Part shown: positions 41,792 to 50,360 of the stretch, piece by piece
How positions within the stretch are numbered: position 1 is the stretch's first letter
Layout of the letters: every line of letters begins with the position of its first letter
Origin: Ancrocorticia sp039812645
GTDB lineage: Bacteria; Actinomycetota; Actinomycetes; Actinomycetales; Actinomycetaceae
Direction: 5' to 3'
Assembly (NCBI GenBank): GCA_039812645.1
Contig: JBDIAV010000004.1
Location: 29,876 to 93,875 of the forward strand
DNA length: 64,000 nt
Notes under the pieces: model-generated
Seen by the model: the letters and a program-made list of their open reading frames with translations, nothing else
The model's database searches: none
Told to the model about the DNA's origin: nothing
Translations under genes and position numbers: made by a program

Positions 41792-42853
41792 GTGCCGGAC
41801 CAAACTAGCGGCTTCGACGAAGCACGCCATAACTCTACCGTTGAGCGTTACGTCGAAAGGCTTCTCAAGGGTACGGCGTGCTACACGCTGGAGGAAGCTG
41901 CTAACAAAGCGGGCATGGATGTTGATCTTGCCCGACGTTTCTGGCTTTCCATGGGCTTCCCCACCATCAGTGAAGAAGAAGAGTCACGAGTTTTCACCGA
42001 CGACGACGTCGTAGCGATGGTCCGTCACCAGCAGGCACTAGCGAGCGGCTTGCTCTCTGTGGAAACCATGAACTCCTTCATTCGGGCCGAGTCTCACATG
42101 TCCGATCGTCTCGTGCTGTGGCAGTTTGAGACTCTGGTTCAGCATGCTGTGAGCGAGTTGGGCCTGGACGGCGTCTCGGCGCGTTTCTGGGTCATTGACC
42201 ATTTCGAGGACTACCAGACGTTCCTGCAGGATCAGATGGACTACTCGTGGCGGCGTCATCTTGCCGCGCTTATGCGCCGTTCCGAGGCTGAAGCTTCGCA
42301 GATGGATCGGCTTCGCGACAGTGGCGAAGAGCTGCAACGTGCCCTCGGCTTCGTGGACATGGTGGCCTTCACCAATCGATCTAATGAGCTTCGTGCTACC
42401 GAGCTGGTCCGCCTCATTGAGGTCTTCGAACACACCTGCCGCGACATCATTTCTGCCAAAGGTGCCCGGGTGGTGAAGACGATCGGCGACGCCTTCTTGT
42501 TCATCGCCGACGATCTTGTGACGGGTGCGGAGACAGCCACGGCTATCGTGGAGACTCTGCGCAGCGAACCGGGCATGCTTCCTGTGCGGGCGTCGCTGGT
42601 GTGGGGCGGTGTGGTCTCGCGGTTCGGTGATATTTTCGGACGCAAGGTGAACCTGGCGTCGCGTCTGGTGGATATTGCGGTTCCGGGGTCCGTGTATACC
42701 GATCAGGAGACCGCCGAGATTCTGCGCCAGCTCAAGCTTGGCCGATTTACCCTCGTGCCTGCGGGCTCACCCGATCTCAAGGGCTACGGCAAGATCAACG
42801 CCGTGGAGCTGCGTCGTATGCCTGGTGGGCACGGAGCGGGAGCTTTTAACTAA
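41792..42853 (+). CDS. Class III adenylate/guanylate cyclase with N-terminal regulatory domain
   Basis: A 353-residue soluble cyclase. Residues about 1-180 are an all-helical N-terminal domain resembling the autoinhibitory pH-sensing domain of mycobacterial Rv1264, including a possible MerR-like helix-turn-helix (E-E-A-A-N-K-A-G-M-D). The catalytic domain (about 185-345) has the metal Asp in F-V-D-M-V-A-F-T, a substrate-specifying Lys in V-V-K-T-I-G-D, the second Asp in the same motif, and the transition-state N-x3-R in V-N-L-A-S-R. The Lys favours ATP, hence cAMP. AGGAGGG lies 6 nt before the GTG. It stands alone, divergent from DUF885. Confidence 0.92.
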   Translation: MPDQTSGFDEARHNSTVERYVERLLKGTACYTLEEAANKAGMDVDLARRFWLSMGFPTISEEEESRVFTDDDVVAMVRHQQALASGLLSVETMNSFIRAESHMSDRLVLWQFETLVQHAVSELGLDGVSARFWVIDHFEDYQTFLQDQMDYSWRRHLAALMRRSEAEASQMDRLRDSGEELQRALGFVDMVAFTNRSNELRATELVRLIEVFEHTCRDIISAKGARVVKTIGDAFLFIADDLVTGAETATAIVETLRSEPGMLPVRASLVWGGVVSRFGDIFGRKVNLASRLVDIAVPGSVYTDQETAEILRQLKLGRFTLVPAGSPDLKGYGKINAVELRRMPGGHGAGAFN

Positions 42854-42884
42854 TTCTGGGTGGAGTTCTCCCTCCCGTCATTTC

Positions 42885-42931
42885 CCTGCGGGCGTGTTTC
42901 TCGTAAGAAAGTTGGCGACCTGCGGGCGTGT
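42885..42931 (+). repeat. 13-bp direct repeat upstream of the two-component genes
   Basis: CCTGCGGGCGTGT occurs at 42885-42897 and 42919-42931, 34 bp apart. It lies 100-150 bp upstream of the response-regulator start and could be a binding site, or a chance GC-rich repeat. Confidence 0.35.
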
Positions 42932-43020
42932 CGTGTTGCGCCGCGGCACTATTCAATTCTGATGTAACGATTTCCGGAGACATTTCGGTGATTGCCTCGA
43001 CTTAACCTTGACGGTTGGCC

Positions 43021-43026
43021 TAGCAT
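43021..43026 (+). promoter_or_regulatory. -10 element for leaderless two-component operon transcript
   Basis: TAGCAT 6 nt before the GTG at 43033, no Shine-Dalgarno. TCGACT (42998-43003) at 17-bp spacing is a weak -35 candidate. Confidence 0.45.
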
Positions 43027-43032
43027 TCAAGT

Positions 43033-43710
43033 GTGACAAACTTACTGCTTGTTGAAGACGACACCGCCATCTCCGGTCCGCTTATGCGGGCCCTGGCTCG
43101 TGAGGGTTACAACGTTGAGCTCGCCGAGCTGGGACGTGATGCCTTGACGGCCATGGAGCGTGGCATTGACATGGCGATTCTTGACCTGGGCCTGCCGGAT
43201 ATGGACGGCCTTGATGTCGCCCGTCAGGCGCGTAGCCGTGGCTGGGATTTCCCGATTCTTATCCTCACCGCGCGCACAGAGGAGGTGGATATGGTTGTCG
43301 GTCTCGATGCCGGGGCTGACGATTACGTGACGAAGCCATTCCGCCTCGCTGAACTCATGGCGCGGGTGCGGGCGCTGCTCCGACGCGCCGAAACAGTCGA
43401 GAGTAGCGAAATGATTAAGGCACAGGATGTCCACGTGGATATCGCTGCTCATCGTGCCTTTCTCGCAAAGAACGAACTCCAGCTCACCGGTAAGGAGTTC
43501 GATTTGCTCACCATCCTGGTCCGCCAAGCTGGATCTGTAGTTTCCCGTGAAGAGCTCATGCAGGAAGTGTGGGGCACCCAAGGAGACGATTCGACAAAGA
43601 AACTGGATATGCACATCTCGTGGCTGCGGCGAAAGCTGGGCGACGACGTCTCCGACCCGCGTTACATCGTCACTGTGCGCGGCATGGGTTTCCGTTTCGA
43701 AAAGGGGTAG
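43033..43710 (+). CDS. OmpR/PhoB-family response regulator
   Basis: A 225-residue regulator with a receiver domain (phospho-Asp51 in I-L-D-L-G-L-P, acidic pair D9-D10... E/D region V-E-D-D, Lys101 in T-K-P-F) and a winged-helix DNA-binding domain (about 128-224). The sensor kinase gene follows 6 bp after the stop, so the two are an operon and a cognate pair. No target genes can be told from the sequence; the adjacent GtrA gene is convergent. Confidence 0.95.
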   Translation: MTNLLLVEDDTAISGPLMRALAREGYNVELAELGRDALTAMERGIDMAILDLGLPDMDGLDVARQARSRGWDFPILILTARTEEVDMVVGLDAGADDYVTKPFRLAELMARVRALLRRAETVESSEMIKAQDVHVDIAAHRAFLAKNELQLTGKEFDLLTILVRQAGSVVSREELMQEVWGTQGDDSTKKLDMHISWLRRKLGDDVSDPRYIVTVRGMGFRFEKG

Positions 43711-43716
43711 CTCCCA

Positions 43717-45030
43717 GTGCGGCGGCGCGCTATCCAAATGACCACCTCCGCGGTTGCGGTGGCGGTGCTTCTACTCGGCATCCCCGGAATCATCTTAGGA
43801 GTCACCCTTATTTGGCGTGGCGCCGCCGCGTCGGTTGAGGGGCGTGCCGTGGAGCTGTCCACGGTTGTGGAGCAGCTTTACGACGCCGGCAGCAGCATTT
43901 CCCAGTTGCTCTTGGAGCGTTATGCCTACGCGCGTGATGAGTACGAGGCGCACGTGGAGGTATCTTCGCCCGAAGGGAAGCTGGAAGCTGGCCCTTCTAC
44001 CGAGGGGCATCGGACCATTCGGCACGCTGTAGTGACGGGAAGCACCAGGGTTATCGTGGAGATACCGCGTGAAGCCGTGCTCATCCGGATGGGTTATTTT
44101 GCCGCGCTGAGTGCCGCCCTCATCCTTTTCTCCTTCGGTATCGGTGTCATGGTGGCGCTGAAACAGTCGCGCAGGCTCTCAGCTCCCCTCATCTATCTGG
44201 CGGCCGCGGCAGAGCAACTGGGTGCGGGGCAAACCCGACCCCAGATGGAGAAATCGGGTATCGAAGAGATTGACCTCGTCTATGAAGAACTGGTGCGCAC
44301 CGCGGACCGTATGGCGGGCCGTATCTCCGCCGAACGGCAATTCAGCGCCGACGCCTCACACCAATTGCGCACCCCTCTCACGGCGCTGTCCATGCGCCTA
44401 GAGGAGATCCAATATCTCACAGACGATCCTGAGATTGCCGAAGAAGCTGGCAGCTGTTTGGAACAGGTGGAACGCCTTGCTGGCGTCGTCGAAGATCTGC
44501 TTGCGGTCTCTCGTTCGGAGGCCGCGGGAAACACCGAAGCTGTCCGGATCGGTCCAATCTTCGAGCAACAGCGTGACGAGTGGGAGAGGAGCTTCAAGAA
44601 GGCGGGCCGCTCGCTCACCTTTATCGACGAAGCAGGAGTGGCGGTGCTCGTTAATCCGGGATCCCTCGCTCAAATTATCGCCACACTCATCGAAAATTCG
44701 CTGAAGTATGGCGCCGGAGAGACGTCGGTCCGATCCCGCAAAATGGGTCGGGGCGTCATTATTGAGGTGGCTGACGAAGGCCAGGGCGTGGGCAAAGAGT
44801 TCATCGACGCCATCTTCATGAAGGGCTTCTCTACCGGAGGCTCGACCGGTATTGGTCTGCCATTGGCCAAGTCGCTCGCAGAGGCCGACGGCGGCCGGTT
44901 GGAACTGACACAAAACAGCCCACCCGTGTTCTCACTTGCGTTGAACGCCGTTCCTCAGGCGCTCAACCCGGACAAGATTCTTCCTCCGGGCTCTATTATC
45001 ACCGTGGGATCACGACGCAAGCGGCGCTGA
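43717..45030 (+). CDS. Sensor histidine kinase
   Basis: A 437-residue membrane histidine kinase. Two membrane segments (about 8-32 and 125-148) bracket an extracellular sensor of about 90 residues with no known domain. A HAMP-like region follows, then the H-box with phospho-His215 (A-S-H-Q-L-R-T-P), N-box (I-E-N-S-L-K-Y-G) and G-boxes (D-E-G-Q-G-V-G and G-S-T-G-I-G-L-P). All catalytic parts are present. It is the partner of the preceding regulator. The 3' end overlaps that of the convergent GtrA gene by 21 bp. Confidence 0.93.
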   Translation: MRRRAIQMTTSAVAVAVLLLGIPGIILGVTLIWRGAAASVEGRAVELSTVVEQLYDAGSSISQLLLERYAYARDEYEAHVEVSSPEGKLEAGPSTEGHRTIRHAVVTGSTRVIVEIPREAVLIRMGYFAALSAALILFSFGIGVMVALKQSRRLSAPLIYLAAAAEQLGAGQTRPQMEKSGIEEIDLVYEELVRTADRMAGRISAERQFSADASHQLRTPLTALSMRLEEIQYLTDDPEIAEEAGSCLEQVERLAGVVEDLLAVSRSEAAGNTEAVRIGPIFEQQRDEWERSFKKAGRSLTFIDEAGVAVLVNPGSLAQIIATLIENSLKYGAGETSVRSRKMGRGVIIEVADEGQGVGKEFIDAIFMKGFSTGGSTGIGLPLAKSLAEADGGRLELTQNSPPVFSLALNAVPQALNPDKILPPGSIITVGSRRKRR

Positions 45031-45522
45031 ATCTGGGGTGCGGATGTCGTCGTCGTTATTATCGTCGAACACAACGTACCTGTACATGACGTAGCGGAAT
45101 GCGGTCCCAAGGACGAGGCCCACGACGTTCGCCGAGATGTTGTCCGCGAACTGCGAACGCAAGCCGAGCCCGTAGCGTGATACCCACAGGCAGGCGAGTG
45201 CGATGAGCATGCCACCAAGGTTGACCAGGACAAACATGACGAACTCGCGTGTCTTGGCGCTGGAGCGCTTTGTGCGGAACGTCCACAGGCGGTTCGTCAC
45301 CCATGAGAAGATCACCGCGACAGAGACGGAAATCGTTTTCGCGACCATCGAGGCGTCCCCGGGGAGGGAAACGAGGCCCGAATGGGCAAGCAGGTTGAAC
45401 AGGCCGACGTCGACGACGTAAGAGCCTAAACCGACGATACAAAAGCGAGTAAATTCGACCAGCCACTCTCGGAAGGATTGTCCCTTGAGGAGGCGCTGAA
45501 CGATATTGCGAGATGACGGCAC
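45010..45522 (-). CDS. GtrA family membrane protein
   Basis: A 170-residue protein with four membrane segments (about 22-45, 52-75, 88-108, 120-140) and the GtrA motifs F-C-I-V-G-L-G-S-Y and W-V-T-N-R-L-W-T-F. In studied members GtrA-like proteins help transfer lipid-linked sugars across the membrane for glycan decoration. Start GTG with TAGACT exactly 6 nt upstream, and purK diverges from only 32 bp away. The 3' end overlaps the kinase gene. Link to the glycosyltransferases further downstream is plausible but unproven. Confidence 0.88.
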   Translation of the reverse strand: MPSSRNIVQRLLKGQSFREWLVEFTRFCIVGLGSYVVDVGLFNLLAHSGLVSLPGDASMVAKTISVSVAVIFSWVTNRLWTFRTKRSSAKTREFVMFVLVNLGGMLIALACLWVSRYGLGLRSQFADNISANVVGLVLGTAFRYVMYRYVVFDDNNDDDIRTPDSAPLAS

Positions 45523-45528
45523 CCGTTT

Positions 45529-45548
45529 AGTCTACCGGTGGGTAGGCT
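45529..45548. promoter_or_regulatory. Palindromic head-to-head -10 elements of gtrA and purK
   Basis: Within a 32-bp spacer, TAGACT on the minus strand (45529-45534, gtrA) and TAGGCT on the plus strand (45543-45548, purK) face away from each other, each exactly 6 nt from a GTG start. The flanking bases form an inverted repeat AGTCTACC/GGTAGGCT. Each promoter's -35 would lie inside the other gene or at its start. Confidence 0.6.
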
Positions 45549-45554
45549 GAGGTC

Positions 45555-46787
45555 GTGAGCATCCAACATGTTGTCGGAACCGGAGCGGAACACGCAGCGC
45601 CACGAGTTGGCGTCATAGGCGGCGGGCAACTCGCCCGAATGATGCAAGAATCGGCGGTGGCGCTGGGAATCCAGTTGCATGCCCTCGTGGAAGCGGCAGA
45701 TGGATCTGCCGGGCAGGTGATCCCACAATCGACCGTTGGGGGAGCGAGTGAACGCGAACTCATCATGGAACTTGCCACTGGCGTTGACGCGTTGACCGTG
45801 GAACACGAGCACGTCCCCGATGAGATTCTCGCGGAAGCTTCGCGGATTGTGCCGGTACGGCCGGGGGCGCACGCGCTGAAGTACGCCCAGGACAAGATCG
45901 CCATGCGTGCGAAAATGGACGAGCTGGGGATCCCCGGCCCCCGTTGGTTTGTGGCGCGTAGCGCGGCCGAGGTGGATGCCGCGATCGCGGAACTCGGTGG
46001 GGTCGCGATCGCAAAAACACCGCGTGATGGATACGACGGCAAGGGCGTGCGGGTTGTTCATGCAGCGAGTGAGATTACGGACTGGCTGGGTATTGAGGGC
46101 TCTGATGACGCCGATGTTGCCGGAGAAGCCAATGTTGCAGGCAGTGTTGGTGTGGAAATTCTCATCGAAGAGAAGATTCCCTTCGTCAGCGAGGCTGCAC
46201 AGCTGGTGGCCCGCCGCCCTTCGGGAGATATCTCCACATGGCCCGTGGTGCAGACTATTCAGGAGCAGGGCACCTGTTTTGAGGTAATCGCTCCCGCACC
46301 CGATGTGGACGGGGCGCTCGCGGAGCGGATTCGCGATATCGGCGAGAAGGTAGCGGAAGAACTCGACGTGGTGGGTATCCTCGCGGTCGAACTTTTCTTA
46401 GCTCCCGGTGGTGACGGGCAGCTAGTGCCCTATGTCAATGAGCTCGCGATGCGTCCGCATAACTCTGGCCATTGGACCATCGAAGGCGCGCAAACAAGCC
46501 AGTTTGAGCAGCATCTACGTGCCGTGCTTGATTTGCCGCTCGGGGGCGTGGAGCCGCTGGCACCGTGGTCCGTCATGGTGAACGTGCTAGGCAGCGCGCT
46601 ATCCGACCCGCGTTTTGCCTACCCGCAGGTGATGGCGGCGTATCCGCAGGCAAAGATTCATATGTACGGCAAGGCAGTGGCACCGAGGCGCAAGATCGGC
46701 CACGTCACCGTGGTGGGAAGCGACTTAGAAGAGACGCGCCGCGTGGCGCTGGACGCGGCAGCAATGCTGCGAGGGGAGAAGATGTGA
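45555..46787 (+). CDS. purK: N5-carboxyaminoimidazole ribonucleotide synthase
   Basis: A 410-residue ATP-grasp enzyme that carboxylates AIR to N5-CAIR in de novo purine synthesis. Recognisable parts: G-V-I-G-G-G-Q-L-A-R-M near residue 18 (AIR/ATP site), E-H-E-H-V-P near 78, a Lys-rich ATP-grasp loop (K-T-P-R-D-G-Y-D-G-K-G near 155), and P-Y-V-N-E-L-A-M-R-P-H-N-S-G-H near 295. A short N-terminal extension of about 10 residues precedes the core. It has a probable leaderless promoter. The stop overlaps purE as ATGA, typical of the pair. Confidence 0.95.
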   Translation: MSIQHVVGTGAEHAAPRVGVIGGGQLARMMQESAVALGIQLHALVEAADGSAGQVIPQSTVGGASERELIMELATGVDALTVEHEHVPDEILAEASRIVPVRPGAHALKYAQDKIAMRAKMDELGIPGPRWFVARSAAEVDAAIAELGGVAIAKTPRDGYDGKGVRVVHAASEITDWLGIEGSDDADVAGEANVAGSVGVEILIEEKIPFVSEAAQLVARRPSGDISTWPVVQTIQEQGTCFEVIAPAPDVDGALAERIRDIGEKVAEELDVVGILAVELFLAPGGDGQLVPYVNELAMRPHNSGHWTIEGAQTSQFEQHLRAVLDLPLGGVEPLAPWSVMVNVLGSALSDPRFAYPQVMAAYPQAKIHMYGKAVAPRRKIGHVTVVGSDLEETRRVALDAAAMLRGEKM

Positions 46788-47362
46788 TGGCCGAAAATGC
46801 AGCCGCCGAGGTGAACGTGGCGAGTGAAGCTGATGTGGCAGGTAAAGCACATGGAGCCGATGAGGGGAAGCCGCTCGTCGGAATCGTCATGGGATCGGAT
46901 TCAGACTGGAACGTCATGATCGAGGCCGCGAAAGTCCTCGACGAGTTTGGGATTCCATATGAGGCAAGCGTCGTTTCCGCACACCGTATGCCCGAGGACA
47001 TGGTTACTTATGGGCGTGCGGCAGCCTCGCGCGGGCTGCGAGTCATCATCGCCGGAGCTGGAGGCGCGGCTCACCTACCAGGCATGATGGCGGCTCTTAC
47101 ACCGCTCCCGGTGGTTGGTGTGCCGGTTCCGCTCAAGTATCTCGATGGCATGGACTCCCTGCTCTCGATCGTGCAGATGCCCGCCGGTGTCCCTGTGGCC
47201 ACTGTTTCTATTGGCGGTGCGCGCAATGCTGGGCTGCTCGCCGCGAGAATCCTCGCTACCTCGGATCCTGCGATCTTGGAAGCCATGGAGCAATTCCAGC
47301 GCGACCTCCGTCAGGTCGCTGTGGACAAGGGCGCTGCCCTCAAAGAGCGGCGGCTGGGCTGA
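46787..47362 (+). CDS. purE: N5-carboxyaminoimidazole ribonucleotide mutase
   Basis: A 191-residue class I PurE that isomerises N5-CAIR to CAIR, the next step after PurK. Active-site motifs M-G-S-D-S-D-W and S-A-H-R-M-P-E are intact, as is G-A-G-G-A-A-H-L-P-G. The first 24 residues are Ala/Glu-rich and not conserved. The ATG overlaps the purK stop by one base; a GTG one codon earlier is possible. Repeats follow immediately downstream. Confidence 0.95.
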   Translation: MAENAAAEVNVASEADVAGKAHGADEGKPLVGIVMGSDSDWNVMIEAAKVLDEFGIPYEASVVSAHRMPEDMVTYGRAAASRGLRVIIAGAGGAAHLPGMMAALTPLPVVGVPVPLKYLDGMDSLLSIVQMPAGVPVATVSIGGARNAGLLAARILATSDPAILEAMEQFQRDLRQVAVDKGAALKERRLG

Positions 47363-47381
47363 CTTTACCCATCAAATACTC

Positions 47382-47419
47382 AGAGGTATCGCTAAAGTTC
47401 AGAGGTATCGCTAAAGAAT
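47382..47419. repeat. Two tandem copies of a 19-bp repeat after purE
   Basis: AGAGGTATCGCTAAAG at 47382-47397 is repeated exactly at 47401-47416, a 19-bp period, beginning 20 bp past the purE stop. The second copy runs directly into the next repeat element. Confidence 0.65.
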
Positions 47420-47497
47420 TGAGTTTTTTGGAAAGGATTGAGCCTTTTTAACGCGTCCGCCGCCTCATTTCTTTCCAAAAAGCTCAATCCTTTGGAC
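47413..47497. repeat. Dispersed AAAGAATTGAG-type hairpin element, copy A
   Basis: The arm 47413-47443 (AAAGAATTGAG, T-run, GAAAGGATTGAGC) pairs with 47467-47497, with about 24 nt between. Both arms belong to the same family as the elements at 62466-62548 and 63968-64000. It lies between the convergent purE and LCP genes, the expected place for a bidirectional terminator, and contains T-runs of six and five. Confidence 0.65.
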
Positions 47498-47551
47498 AAG
47501 TTGTGCGGACTCCCCACTGTTTCTTGGGAGAGTGAGAGCGCCCCGGTCAGC

Positions 47552-48985
47552 TCATTGTTGGAAGTCGGCGCTGGTCAGCTGTCCATCTCGCATACGGACG
47601 AAGAAATCGTCCACACGGTCGGGATCCAGAAGAACTGCTACCTGCCCAGATTCCGTCCAGTATTCCAGCGTGGAGATGGGCGGCGTGCCCATGAGCCCGC
47701 CTTCTCCCATGACCTTGCGGAGCCCGAGGCCAGCCTTGGCAATATCTACGAGCGAGGTGCCTTCATCACCGGTGAGGTTGGAGGCGGCCTTGCCCACGAG
47801 CGTGTACTGCCGCACCGGGTTGATGAGCGTCGAGGGGGACGCTGCCTTGCTAATCAGCTTCGTTACTACCTGCCGTTGGCGCATTGTACGGCCGATATCT
47901 CCTTGCGGATCCGAATAGCGCATTCGCGAGAACGCGAGCGCTGTGGCACCGTCGACATCATGACATCCGGCCTGCCATTCGAGCCCTGAGAAGTCGTCAT
48001 GGACGACGTCGTAATCCAGGCACAAGTTGACACCGCCCACGCCGTCGACGAGATCTTGTACTCCAAACATGGAGACTTCGAGGTAATGGTCCACCGTCAT
48101 ACCGGTGAGGTTCTCGACCGTTTCTACGAGGAGTTCTGGGCCGCCGATGGCGTAGGAGGCGTTGATCTTGTCCTCTCCATACCCGGGAATTTCCACCCAA
48201 CTATCGCGGGGGAGCGACACCAGCGCTGGGGCCCCTGACTGGGGCACTTGAAGGAGCATGAGGGTATCGGCGCGTTCGCCCTCGGTGCCATCGTTGATGG
48301 CTTCTTCTTGGCGCTTGTCCGACCCCACGATGAGATAGGTGGTACCGGGAGTATCGGCAGCACCACTGAGCGCGTTGAGATGCTCCATCTTGGAGTTGCC
48401 GTACTGGACGAGGAATAGTGGCCAGCCGACGACGGCGACGAGGAGCAGGACAAGAATACTGACGATCCAGCGGCGAGGGTGACGACGCTTGCGAGGGCTA
48501 ATGAGGGAAGCTCCTTGGTCCGGAGAAGTGCCGGAAGGACTAGAAGGACCGGAAGAAGGACTAGAAGGTCGGGATGAGGAGGACGGACCAGAGAGCCCGG
48601 CCCCACTTCCTGCTCCGGCCAGTGGACGGCCCGTCGCAGGTTGAGGACTGCGAGTCTGAGGAGCGGCGGGTTGCAGGTTAGGTCGTGCGGATCGTTCCTG
48701 CCGAGGCTGGAAAACAGGAGCGGCGGCGGAGGAATCCGCGGCGTACTGCGCGCTTGCAGCTCCTCGCTCGCCCGTTCTTTGGCGGTCTGGGGTGCCCTGA
48801 TGATCAAGCTGCGGAGTTCTGTTCTTCTCCGACATTCTGTCCCGGTTGGGAGCACTGTCCCGACGAGAAGGACGCGAACCAGACCAGAATTCCGGCAATC
48901 GGCCTCGACCGACGTGGACGGCTCCACGCGCGGTGGGACGCCTGCCGTGTCCGCGTGGTTCAAAAGAAGGAGGTTGAGAACTCAT
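47552..48985 (-). CDS. LytR-CpsA-Psr (LCP) family cell-wall polymer ligase
   Basis: A 477-residue LCP protein, an enzyme family that attaches polysaccharide or teichoic-type polymers to peptidoglycan outside the cell. Residues 1-170 are basic, Pro/Ser/Arg-rich cytoplasmic sequence with tandem Ser-Pro-type repeats, then a membrane segment (about 173-193) and the LCP domain (about 215-375) with R-A-D-T-L-M-L, S-L-P-R-D-S-W and S-R-M-R-Y-S-D...G-R-T-M-R-Q-R-Q-V. The start is the ATG preceded by TAGGGA about 7 nt upstream; the longer frame overlaps the previous LCP gene. It lies 10 bp downstream of the other LCP gene, so they form an operon. Confidence 0.92.
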   Translation of the reverse strand: MSSQPPSFEPRGHGRRPTARGAVHVGRGRLPEFWSGSRPSRRDSAPNRDRMSEKNRTPQLDHQGTPDRQRTGERGAASAQYAADSSAAAPVFQPRQERSARPNLQPAAPQTRSPQPATGRPLAGAGSGAGLSGPSSSSRPSSPSSGPSSPSGTSPDQGASLISPRKRRHPRRWIVSILVLLLVAVVGWPLFLVQYGNSKMEHLNALSGAADTPGTTYLIVGSDKRQEEAINDGTEGERADTLMLLQVPQSGAPALVSLPRDSWVEIPGYGEDKINASYAIGGPELLVETVENLTGMTVDHYLEVSMFGVQDLVDGVGGVNLCLDYDVVHDDFSGLEWQAGCHDVDGATALAFSRMRYSDPQGDIGRTMRQRQVVTKLISKAASPSTLINPVRQYTLVGKAASNLTGDEGTSLVDIAKAGLGLRKVMGEGGLMGTPPISTLEYWTESGQVAVLLDPDRVDDFFVRMRDGQLTSADFQQ

Positions 48986-48995
48986 GTCAATATCC

Positions 48996-50270
48996 CTACG
49001 GCTTGGCAACATCTCGGTTGCAGACGGGCGCGGTGGGAGTCTCGTTCGCCTGCGCCTCTGATTCTGCTGGTGCAGATTCTTGCGCGGTAGGGGCATCGTT
49101 CCCCGTTTCGTCCTCAGGAGCGGGCGCGGCGGTGGAAGGCGGGTTCAGTACCAGATCCTGAATGGTGATGGTGCCCCATTCGTCTGTGCTGGAGGTGACG
49201 GCATGATCATTTGCGATGGCGTTCCAGAGGACTGCCGCGTCGGGAAGTAGCGTGACGCGGTCACCTGCGGGCTCCCATGGCGTTGTGATGAACTGGATGT
49301 TGGCAAGGTCAATGTTGCGCAAGGAGTTGGCGAGGCCAGCAATGGTGGGAATATCGCCGAGCCCTTCACTCGTGTCAAGGTTTGCGGTGGCAGCCTGCAG
49401 AATGCGGTAGAGCGTGGGCATGTCGGTGAACAGGTTCATGCTCTTCGCCTCGTTGAGAATAGCGAACACGAGTTCCTGCTGGCGGCCAATGCGGCTGATA
49501 TCCGAGCCGTTGCCGATGTCGTGGCGAGCGCGAGCTAGGGCGAGGGACTGCTGCCCGTCGAGGAGGCGACAACCGGCAGCAACATCTAGACCGGCGTATT
49601 CGTCGTAGAGAGACTCCTCGAAGTACATGGGGATACCACCAAGAGCATTAACGACATCCTGGAAGGAAGCAAAGTTGACCACCACATATCCATCGAGATG
49701 AATACCGGTCAAGGTTTCAACGGTCTTCATCGTGCAGGCTGCGGCGGAGGCAACATCTCCTGTTTGGCCACCGATGGAGAAGGCGGCGTTGAACTGGTCG
49801 TATGTCTCCTCAGTAGTAAAGGTTGAGGAGTAATCCTCACCTTCGCGGACCGTGCAAGAAGGGATGTCCACAAGAAGATCACGTGGAATCGAGACAACGT
49901 CGACGCGGCTGCGGTCCTCACTCACGTGGAATAGCATCGTGGTGTCCGCACGCATGCCTGTGGTGAGACCGAGTTCGCCTGATCCATCAATGTCAGAATC
50001 ACCTTCTCGAATGTCAGATCCGAGAACCAAGATATTAATGGGATGACCTTTAGCTACATCAATGGGCCCAGAGTCCTCTCGGTTGAGGAGCTCATCAATA
50101 TTGGTCTGGTTAATGTTGCTCTGCAAGCTATGGTAAGCGGCAGCAAACGCGCTGCCGAGAACTAGAAGAAGCGCCAGCAGCACAAGGAGGGCCACGCGGC
50201 CGATGTGACGGTTGCGTGGTCCGACGAGAAGATGCGCTTCAGCGCGGCCCGGATTGCTCACGTCCCCCAT
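48996..50270 (-). CDS. LytR-CpsA-Psr (LCP) family cell-wall polymer ligase
   Basis: A 424-residue LCP protein with a short N-terminus, one membrane segment (about 27-48) and the LCP domain (about 80-290) showing R-A-D-T-T-M-L, S-I-P-R-D-L-L-V-D and A-R-A-R-H-D...S-R-I-G-R-Q-Q-E-L, the Arg/Asp residues that bind polyprenyl-pyrophosphate. The tail is Pro/Ala/Glu-rich. It is the first gene of the LCP pair and diverges from a glycosyltransferase gene across a spacer with 24-bp tandem repeats. Confidence 0.92.
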   Translation of the reverse strand: MGDVSNPGRAEAHLLVGPRNRHIGRVALLVLLALLLVLGSAFAAAYHSLQSNINQTNIDELLNREDSGPIDVAKGHPINILVLGSDIREGDSDIDGSGELGLTTGMRADTTMLFHVSEDRSRVDVVSIPRDLLVDIPSCTVREGEDYSSTFTTEETYDQFNAAFSIGGQTGDVASAAACTMKTVETLTGIHLDGYVVVNFASFQDVVNALGGIPMYFEESLYDEYAGLDVAAGCRLLDGQQSLALARARHDIGNGSDISRIGRQQELVFAILNEAKSMNLFTDMPTLYRILQAATANLDTSEGLGDIPTIAGLANSLRNIDLANIQFITTPWEPAGDRVTLLPDAAVLWNAIANDHAVTSSTDEWGTITIQDLVLNPPSTAAPAPEDETGNDAPTAQESAPAESEAQANETPTAPVCNRDVAKP

Positions 50271-50360
50271 AATACGGTGAAGATGACCTCAACCACGTGG
50301 ACCTATGGTGTGATTCTCAGTCGTACTGTTCACCCATGAAAATCTCAGCATTCCTTGTTA

